Source: an uncultured Oscillospiraceae bacterium (GTDB taxonomy: Bacteria; Bacillota; Clostridia; Oscillospirales; Ruminococcaceae). From it: a stretch of DNA of 18,363 bases. Every line of letters begins with the position of its first letter. Positions within the stretch are counted from its first letter, which is position 1. The position numbers and the translations under genes were made by a program. The stretch lies in the NCBI GenBank assembly GCA_900543705.1, contig UQSL01000036.1:1-18363 (forward strand), read 5' to 3'. Below are positions 1-6,123 of this stretch, piece after piece. Below the pieces are notes generated by a model. The model did no database searches and was not told the origin of the DNA. It saw nothing but the letters and a program-made list of their open reading frames with translations.

Positions 1-192
1 AGTGGGAGGAAGTCATCGAAGCTTATAATATGAGCGACACCACGGTTATGACGGCTGGCGTCAAAGTCCGTCCACGTGACAAACGCAATCAGAACACAAA
101 GGGAACCGCGGATTTGATTTCCAACGGCTCCGTGATCCATGTCGGACAAACCCAGTTTATGATGCTAGTCGACGGTGGAAAGATTATTGACT
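1..192 (+). repeat. Direct repeat, left copy (matches 2549-2740)
   Basis: Bases 1-192 align without gaps to 2549-2740. Mismatches fall at 56, 62, 89, 143, 146, 151 and 167. Identity ends abruptly after base 192 (CT then C here, CT then A in the other copy). The left limit is the window edge, so the true repeat may be longer. The repeats lie 2548 bp apart and bracket the peptide and lipoprotein genes. Confidence 0.95.
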
Positions 193-197
193 CATGA
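1..197 (+). pseudogene. Truncated copy of the SPFH (YdjI-like) gene, 5' part cut by window edge
   Basis: Read from base 3, the frame encodes residues matching W19 to D81 of the intact SPFH protein at 2497-3765, with one amino-acid change (Asn to Thr in the GQNQF stretch). After the shared ...GGKIID the copy adds one Ser and stops at TGA 195-197, so the rest of the SPFH domain and all zinc ribbons are missing. Nucleotide identity with 2549-2740 is about 96% (7 mismatches in 192, 6 of them synonymous), which suggests the copy diverged while still coding rather than as junk. The stop overlaps the ATG of the downstream peptide gene (ATGA at 194-197). The start of this copy and any promoter lie outside the window. 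A misassembly at base 193 cannot be excluded from sequence alone. Confidence 0.85.
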
Positions 198-295
198 AAA
201 AATTTGCCCAAAAAGCCATGTCCTACGCTGGAACGGTTGAAGCGTACTGTGTCGGTTGTACTCCATGTAATTGTAGTACAGCCTGCACGTGTTAA
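194..295 (+). CDS. Cys-rich RiPP/bacteriocin-like precursor peptide, probably frameshifted
   Basis: A 33-residue ORF starting at ATG 194 has a basic leader-like start (MKKFAQKAMSYAG), then TVEAY, then a core with six cysteines at residues 19, 22, 25, 27, 31 and 33 (YCVGCTPCNCSTACTC). A short Lys-rich leader, a TVEAY element and closely spaced cysteines recall, from memory, the clostridial putative bacteriocin precursors of the CLI_3235 type, whose members are usually about 50-65 residues. This frame stops at TAA 293-295, but the +1 frame continues with a Ser/Thr/Tyr-rich tail to 392. Skipping one T near 293 would give a 65-residue peptide. No clean Shine-Dalgarno precedes it; GGAAAG at 177-182 belongs to the SPFH fragment, whose stop overlaps this start. 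No modification enzyme or transporter is present in the window. The family call is inference. Confidence 0.55.
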   Translation: MKKFAQKAMSYAGTVEAYCVGCTPCNCSTACTC

Positions 296-392
296 CGACG
301 CTTATGCATATACCTCAACCACACTGATATACCAGCAAAATGCCTTTACAGTTGTGGACAGTCGTTCGTGGAGAATCAGTACCGGAAAATAA
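296..392 (+). other. Out-of-frame C-terminal tail of the Cys-rich precursor
   Basis: In the frame shifted by +1 from the peptide, bases 294-392 read NDAYAYTSTTLIYQQ followed by NAFTVVDSRSW and end RISTGK at TAA 390-392. This tail is rich in Ser, Thr and Tyr, contains no Cys, and resembles the C-terminal part expected for Cys-rich bacteriocin precursors. Its composition contrasts with the unlikely peptide this same frame gives upstream of 293. I read it as the displaced 3' end of the precursor gene, broken by one extra T in the TGTTAAC at 290-296, or by a sequencing error there. Confidence 0.5.
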
Positions 393-439
393 TTCTTCTA
401 TTTTGATTCTTTTACATAAAGCGCCCTTGCTTTTATTCA

Positions 440-468
440 TTTATAAAAACCAAATAATTATATATTAT
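440..468 (+). promoter_or_regulatory. Possible promoter for the solute-binding lipoprotein
   Basis: TTTATA (440-445), a 17-bp spacer and TATTAT (463-468) lie in a very AT-rich stretch 44 bp upstream of the lipoprotein ATG. The -35 match is weak and other AT-rich registers are possible. Transcription through from the peptide gene is an alternative, as no terminator separates them. Confidence 0.35.
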
Positions 469-511
469 ACAAAACCCAAAATAAAATTTACAATGGGGAG
501 GAGGGACCCGT

Positions 512-1804
512 ATGAAAAGATGTTATAAGATATTCAGTTTCATACTCAGTCTTTTGTTGTGTGTTTCTCTACTCTCAGGATGCAGCACTAACAAAGATCC
601 CAATGCACCAAAGCACACCAGGGACAACGGCAGAAAGCTTACCATTTATTGTAGCGAAAACAATCCTTATCAAAAAAGGCTTATCGACACATATAATACC
701 CAGGTTGATGAAAAAGATCAAATTGAAATCAAATCCTATGGCGCCGCCAGCGATATTTCCAATCCTGAATTTGTAAATGACCAAACGCAGCTTACCACAG
801 ATATTCTTTCCGGCGGAGGGCCGGATTTGTTTCTAATTGACTCAACCAATTTTTATTTTGGTCTGCAAAGTGTTTTAAATAATGGAGCTTTCCAAAATCT
901 TGACTATTATTTTGACAAGTATCCAATTGACTGGGAACAATACAACTCCTCCATCATGGAATATGGGATGTATCAGGGGAAGCGCTATCTCATCCCCTAT
1001 ATGTATGGGGTGGAGGTTTATGTAACCACAGAGGAAACTTTAAAACAAAATGGAATTCCAGAAGACATCAGTTTTGCCCATAATCGTTTAAACGAATTGC
1101 TGTCCTATCAGGAAAAATTAAAACAAGAGAAAAAAAATTTATTTAGTACAGTACCCACTATGGAGTTGTCAGCAAACGATTTTATTGATTTTGAAAATAA
1201 AACCCATTCCTATGATTCCGATGAATTCAAACAAATCGCCGAGGTTTATAAACAATTGAACTTACAGTCATCGTCTTCTAATGGTTACATTTTCCACTGT
1301 CTGATTGGACAAGAAAGTCCAGAGCTGGTTTGCGGTACCTTTTATAATACGGAATTGTTGGTGAATGAAAACGATCGATATCTAATATACGGAGAAAAGA
1401 AAGAGGATTCCGGAGGATACTTAGCAATGCCTTATGGCAGTCTCGCCATCAATGCCAATTCTCCAAACGGGGAACGGACTTTCAAATTCATCCAATGGGT
1501 TCTCAGCGAAACCACTCAAGCTGACCAATATAAAGTCAATTTCACCCCTGTTCACAAAAAAGCTCTACAGGACAGACTTCAGGCTGCTACCCCGTTAGGG
1601 AGCCGAGGCAAAGAAGGTATTGCACAATACCAAGAAATTTTGAACAGCGACCTTGATGTTCAAGCCTTTTTGGACGGTAAATTTAGTAATGAAATTTTTT
1701 GGCCATTATGGGAAGATTTTTTAGATGATAAAATCACTGTAGATGAATTCTCGCAACAGCTCAGCAATAAGACGGATCTCTATTTACAGGAGAGTTATAA
1801 TTAG
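512..1804 (+). CDS. Extracellular solute-binding lipoprotein (ABC-type SBP, orphan)
   Basis: A 430-residue protein with a lipoprotein signal: basic start MKRCYK, a hydrophobic run, and lipobox LSGC with the lipidated Cys at residue 24. It would be anchored outside the membrane. The mature part has the look of a family-1 solute-binding protein, for example ILSGGGPDLFLIDS (an SBP-style stretch near residues 100-113) and a C-terminal region like those that close over sugar ligands. The start is fixed by a strong site GGGGAGGAGGG (495-505), 6 nt before the ATG. No ABC permease or ATPase gene adjoins it, so the ligand and partner are unknown. The gene is visibly more AT-rich than the genes from 2497 on and lies between the two SPFH repeats, directly after the Cys-rich peptide, which suggests acquisition with it. 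A role in peptide sensing, immunity or uptake is speculation; a plain sugar- or oligopeptide-binding protein is the safer reading. Confidence 0.85.
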   Translation: MKRCYKIFSFILSLLLCVSLLSGCSTNKDPNAPKHTRDNGRKLTIYCSENNPYQKRLIDTYNTQVDEKDQIEIKSYGAASDISNPEFVNDQTQLTTDILSGGGPDLFLIDSTNFYFGLQSVLNNGAFQNLDYYFDKYPIDWEQYNSSIMEYGMYQGKRYLIPYMYGVEVYVTTEETLKQNGIPEDISFAHNRLNELLSYQEKLKQEKKNLFSTVPTMELSANDFIDFENKTHSYDSDEFKQIAEVYKQLNLQSSSSNGYIFHCLIGQESPELVCGTFYNTELLVNENDRYLIYGEKKEDSGGYLAMPYGSLAINANSPNGERTFKFIQWVLSETTQADQYKVNFTPVHKKALQDRLQAATPLGSRGKEGIAQYQEILNSDLDVQAFLDGKFSNEIFWPLWEDFLDDKITVDEFSQQLSNKTDLYLQESYN

Positions 1805-1812
1805 ACAAAATA

Positions 1813-1844
1813 AAGCACTCTTCCATTTCAATGGGAGAATGCTT
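1813..1844 (+). terminator. Hairpin after the lipoprotein gene, likely terminator
   Basis: AAGCACTCTTCCATT (1813-1827) pairs with AATGGGAGAATGCTT (1830-1844), 15 positions with two G-U type pairs, starting 9 bp after the stop. The tail on the + strand (CTGTAAC) lacks a U-run, so it may be a weak terminator or an mRNA 3' stabiliser. The A-rich flank on its left would serve as a U-tract for minus-strand transcription. Confidence 0.6.
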
Positions 1845-1934
1845 CTGTAACGGAAAGAACATAGCGACCACTGTACTCTGCAAGTCATCTATCCGGCGAT
1901 AATGTTTACAACAAACTTTTAATCTATTCAACAG

Positions 1935-1965
1935 ACGGTATACTTCCTCAATGGGAGCATACCGT
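1935..1965 (+). terminator. Second, sequence-related hairpin
   Basis: ACGGTATACTTCC (1935-1947) pairs with GGGAGCATACCGT (1953-1965), with one mismatch and one G-U pair, around a 5-nt loop, followed by CATTTGTT. Its apical part (CTTCC, TCAATGGGAG, AT) repeats that of the hairpin at 1813-1844. It has no gene directly upstream of its own and may mark the lost 3' end of another gene, or be a second copy of a terminator. Confidence 0.4.
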
Positions 1966-2251
1966 CATTTGTTATCAATCGGCTATTTTACAATGTGTAC
2001 GTTGTGGATGTGTTTGTCACTCGTTTGCAGCGGACTGAATTGTGAATTTCAAAGATCTTCAAAACCTTCCGGATCACAGTTTTGCCTTCCTTGAACGCTC
2101 CACCACCCTTCTTAAGCAAACTCCATATAATTTAACGTGCCACAGAATGACGCCGGGTTAGCCCGGAGAATCCCGGATTTCCTTTAAGGGCAAAACATGC
2201 GAAATCTCTGCTTTTTGACCGAATAGCGTCCTTTTCCGTCCTTTTTCCTGT
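1966..2251. other. Intergenic stretch with no supported gene
   Basis: No reading frame with a ribosome binding site and sensible composition was found on either strand. The only structure noted is a short hairpin CCGGG-TTAG-CCCGG at 2153-2166, which lacks a U-tail. The base composition shifts from AT-rich on the left towards that of the following genes at roughly 2040-2150, which may be the right edge of the acquired patch. Confidence 0.5.
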
Positions 2252-2279
2252 TTGTACCCTGCAAATAATATGATATAAT
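2252..2279 (+). promoter_or_regulatory. Strong SigA-type promoter of the SPFH operon
   Basis: TTGTAC (2252-2257), a 16-bp spacer, and TATAAT (2274-2279) preceded by TG at 2271-2272, i.e. an extended -10 with a perfect hexamer. Transcription should start near 2286, giving a leader of about 210 nt before the SPFH ATG. No SigW-like AAC/CGT elements were noticed, unlike the B. subtilis ydj operon, which is SigW-controlled. Confidence 0.75.
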
Positions 2280-2285
2280 GATTAC

Positions 2286-2496
2286 AAGTTTATCACTATT
2301 ATCTTGTTATGGCCCGCTATCCGGCAAGGGCCAAAGTTATCGAGTATTATCTTTCAAGTTTCTGCCCAGTACAAACAAAGCACGGTGTAAGCTTTAACCA
2401 TACGATGGCAAGTAAGCTGTTAACCGGCGGTTTTTTGTGCAGCAAGGCTGAAACTGTTTTCTGCTATCCCCACTATTTACAAAAGGAGTTGTTTTT
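2286..2496 (+). promoter_or_regulatory. Long 5' leader of the SPFH gene with repeat and small hairpins
   Basis: Within about 210 nt of predicted untranslated RNA there is a stem TGGCCC/GGGCCA (2310-2315 with 2328-2333). An imperfect direct repeat follows: GTAAGCTTTAACC at 2387-2399 and GTAAGCTGTTAACC at 2412-2425. The second repeat runs into AACC-GGC-GGTT followed by four T (2422-2436), a minimal terminator-like element. This could be an attenuating leader; I recognise no known riboswitch. The ribosome binding site AAAAGGAG is at 2481-2488. Confidence 0.35.
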
Positions 2497-3765
2497 ATGG
2501 GTATCATCAGAGCTGTTACCGGCGCCATCGGCGGCGCACTTGCCGACCAGTGGGAGGAAGTCATCGAAGCTTATAATATGAGCGACACCACGGTTATGAC
2601 GGCCGGCGTGAAAGTCCGTCCACGTGACAAACGCAACCAGAACACAAAGGGAACCGCGGATTTGATTTCCAACGGCTCCGTGATCCATGTTGGTCAAAAC
2701 CAGTTTATGATGCTGGTCGACGGTGGAAAGATTATTGACTACAGTGCCGAGCCCGGCTATTTCCAGGTGACAAACACCTCCGTCCCCTCCCTATTCAACG
2801 GGGAGTTCCATGAGGCTCTACAGGATACCTTTGACCGCGTCCGTTTCGGCGGAGTTTCTCCGCAGGAGCAGAAGGTCTACTTTATCAATCTACAGGAAAT
2901 CAAAAACATTGCTTTTGGCACCACCAACCCGGTCAATTACTTTGATAATTTCTATAATGCAGAGCTATATCTGCGCGCACACGGCTATTTCTCCATCCGG
3001 ATTACCGACCCTCTACTCTTTTACGCAGAGGCGATTCCCAGAAACCGGGACAATGTGGACATTACAGATATCCACAAGCTCTATCTGTCGGAATTCCTGA
3101 CGGCGTTCCAGTCCGCCATCAACCAGATGTCTGTAGACGGCGTCCGCATTTCCCATGTTGCTTCCAAGGGACAGGAGCTTGCCAAGTACATGTCCACCAT
3201 CCTGGATGAGGACTGGAAACAAAAACGCGGCATGATGATTGAATCCGTCGGCATCAATAGCATCTCCTATGACGAGGATTCCAAACAACTCATTAATCTG
3301 CGTAACAAGGGCGCTATGCTCTCCGACGCCTCCGTGCGTGAGGGCTACGTTCAGGGTTCCATCGCCCGCGGGCTCGAAGCCGCAGGTTCCAATGCAAACG
3401 GCTCGATGGCGGGATTTATGGGCGTTGGCATGGGAATGCAGGGCGGCGGGAACTTTATGGCGTCCGCCAGCCAGACCAACCAGCGCCAGATGGAACAAGC
3501 TGCCAAACGCAGGGAGGTTTCTTTGCCGGATGAATGGATTTGTTCCTGCGGGCAAAAAAATTCCGGTAAATTCTGCTCCAACTGCGGAAAATCCAAGCCG
3601 GAAGAAGCAGAGAGGTGGACTTGTTCCTGCGGACACAAAAACGCGGGGAACTTCTGCTCCAACTGCGGAAAGCCAAAGCCCCAGGCACAGCCGGTCTGTC
3701 CGAAATGCGGACAGAAAGTGGCTGAGGGTCAGAAATTTTGCCAAAACTGCGGGGAAAAACTTTAA
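2497..3765 (+). CDS. ydjI: SPFH domain protein with three C-terminal zinc ribbons (YdjI-like)
   Basis: A 422-residue cytoplasmic protein of the SPFH/virion-core-like family. Residues 1 to about 300 form the SPFH part (start MGIIRAVTGAIGGALADQW), followed by a Gly/Met/Gln-rich linker (about 300-345). Three zinc ribbons follow: CSC with CSNC near 349-364, the same pattern near 376-391, and CPKC with CQNC near 401-418. In B. subtilis YdjI (about 320 residues) links PspA to the membrane proteins YdjG and YdjH; the two genes downstream here match those partners, so a membrane-stress scaffold is the likely role. The start is set by AAAAGGAG 8 nt upstream of ATG. Codons 19-81 are duplicated at the left end of the window. 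A terminator (3792-3827) separates it from the next gene, so it may be made in excess of its partners. No transmembrane segment is seen, consistent with recruitment by partners. Confidence 0.88.
   Translation: MGIIRAVTGAIGGALADQWEEVIEAYNMSDTTVMTAGVKVRPRDKRNQNTKGTADLISNGSVIHVGQNQFMMLVDGGKIIDYSAEPGYFQVTNTSVPSLFNGEFHEALQDTFDRVRFGGVSPQEQKVYFINLQEIKNIAFGTTNPVNYFDNFYNAELYLRAHGYFSIRITDPLLFYAEAIPRNRDNVDITDIHKLYLSEFLTAFQSAINQMSVDGVRISHVASKGQELAKYMSTILDEDWKQKRGMMIESVGINSISYDEDSKQLINLRNKGAMLSDASVREGYVQGSIARGLEAAGSNANGSMAGFMGVGMGMQGGGNFMASASQTNQRQMEQAAKRREVSLPDEWICSCGQKNSGKFCSNCGKSKPEEAERWTCSCGHKNAGNFCSNCGKPKPQAQPVCPKCGQKVAEGQKFCQNCGEKL
2549..2740 (+). repeat. Direct repeat, right copy (matches 1-192)
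   Basis: This is the intact-gene copy of the repeat, covering codons 18/19 to 81 of the SPFH gene. It is about 96% identical to 1-192 without gaps. Any further repeat homology upstream of 2549 would lie before the window on the left side. Confidence 0.95.
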
Positions 3766-3791
3766 CTAAAGCTAATACTGCTATGCTACGC

Positions 3792-3828
3792 AAAGGCGCA
3801 CCGTAATATTGTGCGGTGCGCCTTTTTC
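3792..3828 (+). terminator. Intrinsic terminator inside the SPFH/TPM gene set
   Basis: AAAGGCGCACCG (3792-3803) pairs perfectly with CGGTGCGCCTTT (3814-3825) around a 10-nt loop, and the 3' arm runs into TTTTTCTT. It lies between the SPFH gene and the zinc-ribbon gene, whose start is only about 20 bp further on. No promoter was found in between, so downstream expression probably depends on read-through. Confidence 0.9.
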
Positions 3829-3847
3829 TTAGAGGGGGAATCTTTTC

Positions 3848-4921
3848 TTGAACATCGTCAGCTATAAATGTCCTAACTGCGGTGCACCACTGGAATTCAA
3901 CGCTGAATCCCAGAAATGGGACTGTGAATTTTGCCTGAGCTCCTTTGATGTCGCCACCCTGGAAAAAATGCTTGAACAGTCGACGAGCAAGGAGCAGGCA
4001 CAGGAAGCTACAGAGGACGTCAGGCAGCAACACCAGCATGAGGATTTTTCCGATAAAGTCCGCGTGTTTTCCTGTCCCAGCTGCGGCGGACAGGTTTTGG
4101 CGGACGAAAACACCGCCGCGACTTTTTGTATCTTTTGCCACAACCCTGCAATCGTAGAGGAAAACTTAAGCGGGGAGTTTCGTCCAGCGCAGATTATTCC
4201 CTTTAAAACCACGAAGGAAGATGCACAAAACGCTTTTCGAAAGCTATGCAAGAAACGTCCGCTGCTTCCAAACCTGTTCCACCAAAAAACCAATATTGAG
4301 AAAATCACCGGGCTGTATGTCCCGTTCTGGCTTTATTCCTGTCACACGGACGCCACACTGTTTGCCAATGCGCAGCGCATTTCCCGTTGGAGTGATTCCA
4401 ATTACAACTACACCAAAACTGATTACTATGAAGTGTTTCGCAGCGGAAGGATGGATTTCAGCAAAGTCCCGGCGGACGGCTCTAAAAAAATGGACAACGA
4501 CCTGATGGATTCACTTGAACCGTATCAGTATGCCGAATTGAAGGAATTCTCCATGGCTTATCTCTCCGGCTTCCTTGCAGAGAAATACGACGTAGACGAC
4601 AAGGAGACCTATCCGCGCGCCAAAGGGAGGATGACTGAGACTGCAAGACAAAAACTGCGGGAAACCATCCAGACCTATGACGCAGTACAGATCAGGGACT
4701 TTCAGCCGTCCTTTTCCAGGGAGCAGATAGACTATGTCCTACTTCCGGTCTGGATGCTCAACACTCGCTACAAGGATAAAGACTATCTATTTGCGATGAA
4801 CGGGCAGACCGGCAAAATCGTCGGGAACCTTCCCATTTCCATTCCAAAGCTAATCGCCTGGTTCGGGCTTATCACCGCCGTGGTTTTAGCAATTCTGACG
4901 ATTGGAGGGATTTTGCTGTGA
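3848..4921 (+). CDS. ydjG: Zinc-ribbon membrane-anchored protein (YdjG-like)
   Basis: A 357-residue protein. It opens with a zinc ribbon (C8-P-N-C11 and C26-x2-C29), followed by an acidic/Gln-rich linker, then a second ribbon (C76-P-S-C79 and C94-x2-C97). A long middle domain contains the usual family stretch around residues 155-175 (GLYVPFWLYSCHTDA). One transmembrane helix closes the protein (about 335-357). The start is TTG at 3848 with AGAGGGGGA at 3831-3839, 8 nt upstream; no ATG fits. This matches B. subtilis YdjG (about 340 residues, TFIIB-like zinc finger, membrane protein), a partner of the SPFH protein YdjI. It ends in GTGA, overlapping the next start by 4 nt, so the two are translationally coupled. 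Zinc-dependent protein contact at the membrane is inferred; no catalytic motif was seen. Confidence 0.83.
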   Translation: MNIVSYKCPNCGAPLEFNAESQKWDCEFCLSSFDVATLEKMLEQSTSKEQAQEATEDVRQQHQHEDFSDKVRVFSCPSCGGQVLADENTAATFCIFCHNPAIVEENLSGEFRPAQIIPFKTTKEDAQNAFRKLCKKRPLLPNLFHQKTNIEKITGLYVPFWLYSCHTDATLFANAQRISRWSDSNYNYTKTDYYEVFRSGRMDFSKVPADGSKKMDNDLMDSLEPYQYAELKEFSMAYLSGFLAEKYDVDDKETYPRAKGRMTETARQKLRETIQTYDAVQIRDFQPSFSREQIDYVLLPVWMLNTRYKDKDYLFAMNGQTGKIVGNLPISIPKLIAWFGLITAVVLAILTIGGILL

Positions 4922-6120
4922 ATACGAAAAAGAGAATGATCCCTGCACTTTTCCTTACTCTGTTTTTCTGCATGTCCCTGATTTTCCTGCCAGCCGGCGC
5001 CGCATCTGATTTTCAGGAGATTCTCAAGGTATATGACGACGCTTCCACTATGACCGAACCGACTGTCCAGATGTTAAACGGAAAGGTTGAGACCGCCGGC
5101 AAGGAAACCGGCCTTGACATCGTCATCCTGACCAAGACGGATGAAACCGAACGCACTGCTCAAGACTATATCAATCAGACCGCTGAGGACAAGGGGTTGG
5201 TATTGTTCTTTGACTTTGGTGCGAGCAACATCACGATAACACCGTTTGGGGATATGACGGATCTTTTGACTACAGAGGATGCCAACGAAATCCTTACCGG
5301 CGTTTCCAGCGATGTGCAGTCCGGGACGCCGATGTATGATTGTTGCGTCAACTTTTTAAACCAGGTAGAGGAAAAAGTTGCTTCCCATGCCCCGACAGAC
5401 GGCCTGTCCTTCAAAGGCGGAACGAATCCCGGCGGTGTGGATACTACAAAAAAAATCTACGACTACGCCGGGCTTTTGACAGATGAGGAAATCGGCAAGT
5501 TGTCTGATGAGCTCATAAAAACCGGAGAAAAACGGAAAATGGACCTCGCCATTGTTACCACAGAGGACACCAAGGGACGCTCCTCCATGGAATATGCCGA
5601 TGATTTCTACGACTATAACGGATTTGGGGTCGGCGATAACAAAGACGGGATACTGCTGCTGATTGACATGGAACACCGCAAAGCCTGGATTTCCACCACC
5701 GGCCGTGCCATCTCTGTTATCAATTCCAACAAAATCGATAAAATCCTGGATGATGTCGCTCCCCTGCTGACAGACAAGGAATACTACAAATCCTGCCACG
5801 CCTTTATCAGCAAGACCAACCACTACCTGCTCGACGACCAGTCCATCTCTCCGCAAACCTTCCTGATTTTCCTCGGGATTTCTATCGCCGCAGGAGTAAT
5901 CGGCGTCTTGATCCTGGTCAATGCAAATAAGCTGGTAAAACGTGGAACCCAGGCGGGTGCTTATCTTGCCGGAGGCTTCTCCATCACCGGGCAAAATGAC
6001 ACATTCCTGCGTTCTACCGTCACACGGACTGCCATTCCGAAAAACACCTCAAGCAGCGGGGGAGGCGGCCATGTCGGCAGCAGCGGCACCTCCCATGGAG
6101 GCGGAGGCCGCAGTTTCTAG
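4918..6120 (+). CDS. TPM domain membrane protein (YdjH-like), two TPM-like domains
   Basis: A 400-residue protein with a signal peptide (basic MNTKKR, hydrophobic core, cleavage likely after A28 or A29 in PAGAAS). A first, divergent TPM-like region covers about 33-150 (LDIVILTKTDETER, then DKGLVLFFDFG). A canonical TPM domain covers about 174-305 (IYDYAGLLTDEE, LAIVTTEDTKGRS, GILLLIDMEHRKAWISTTG). One transmembrane helix lies near 314-334. The tail is rich in Gly/Ser/His and ends GGGGRSF, as in many TPM proteins. It starts at GTG 4918, overlapping the previous gene by 4 nt. B. subtilis YdjH, the TPM member of the PspA-associated operon, is shorter (about 250 residues, one TPM domain), so the extra N-terminal domain is a difference. 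The TPM domains would face outside the membrane. The biochemical activity of TPM domains here is unknown. Confidence 0.85.
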   Translation: MNTKKRMIPALFLTLFFCMSLIFLPAGAASDFQEILKVYDDASTMTEPTVQMLNGKVETAGKETGLDIVILTKTDETERTAQDYINQTAEDKGLVLFFDFGASNITITPFGDMTDLLTTEDANEILTGVSSDVQSGTPMYDCCVNFLNQVEEKVASHAPTDGLSFKGGTNPGGVDTTKKIYDYAGLLTDEEIGKLSDELIKTGEKRKMDLAIVTTEDTKGRSSMEYADDFYDYNGFGVGDNKDGILLLIDMEHRKAWISTTGRAISVINSNKIDKILDDVAPLLTDKEYYKSCHAFISKTNHYLLDDQSISPQTFLIFLGISIAAGVIGVLILVNANKLVKRGTQAGAYLAGGFSITGQNDTFLRSTVTRTAIPKNTSSSGGGGHVGSSGTSHGGGGRSF

Positions 6121-6123
6121 CAG

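Noticed and set aside
2153..2166. CCGGG-TTAG-CCCGG hairpin as a terminator
   Set aside because: The stem is only 5 bp, there is no T-run after it, and no gene ends near it.
193..2548. Segment as an insertion sequence or transposon
   Set aside because: No transposase, no terminal inverted repeats and no short target-site duplication were found. The flanking repeat is a long coding segment, which fits homologous recombination better.
2309..2581. 90-codon ORF running into the SPFH gene
   Set aside because: No ribosome binding site, no family resemblance, and it overlaps the SPFH start in another frame. The region is better read as an untranslated leader.
3013..3744. 243-codon minus-strand frame
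   Set aside because: It is the complement of the SPFH and zinc-ribbon coding region and has no independent support.
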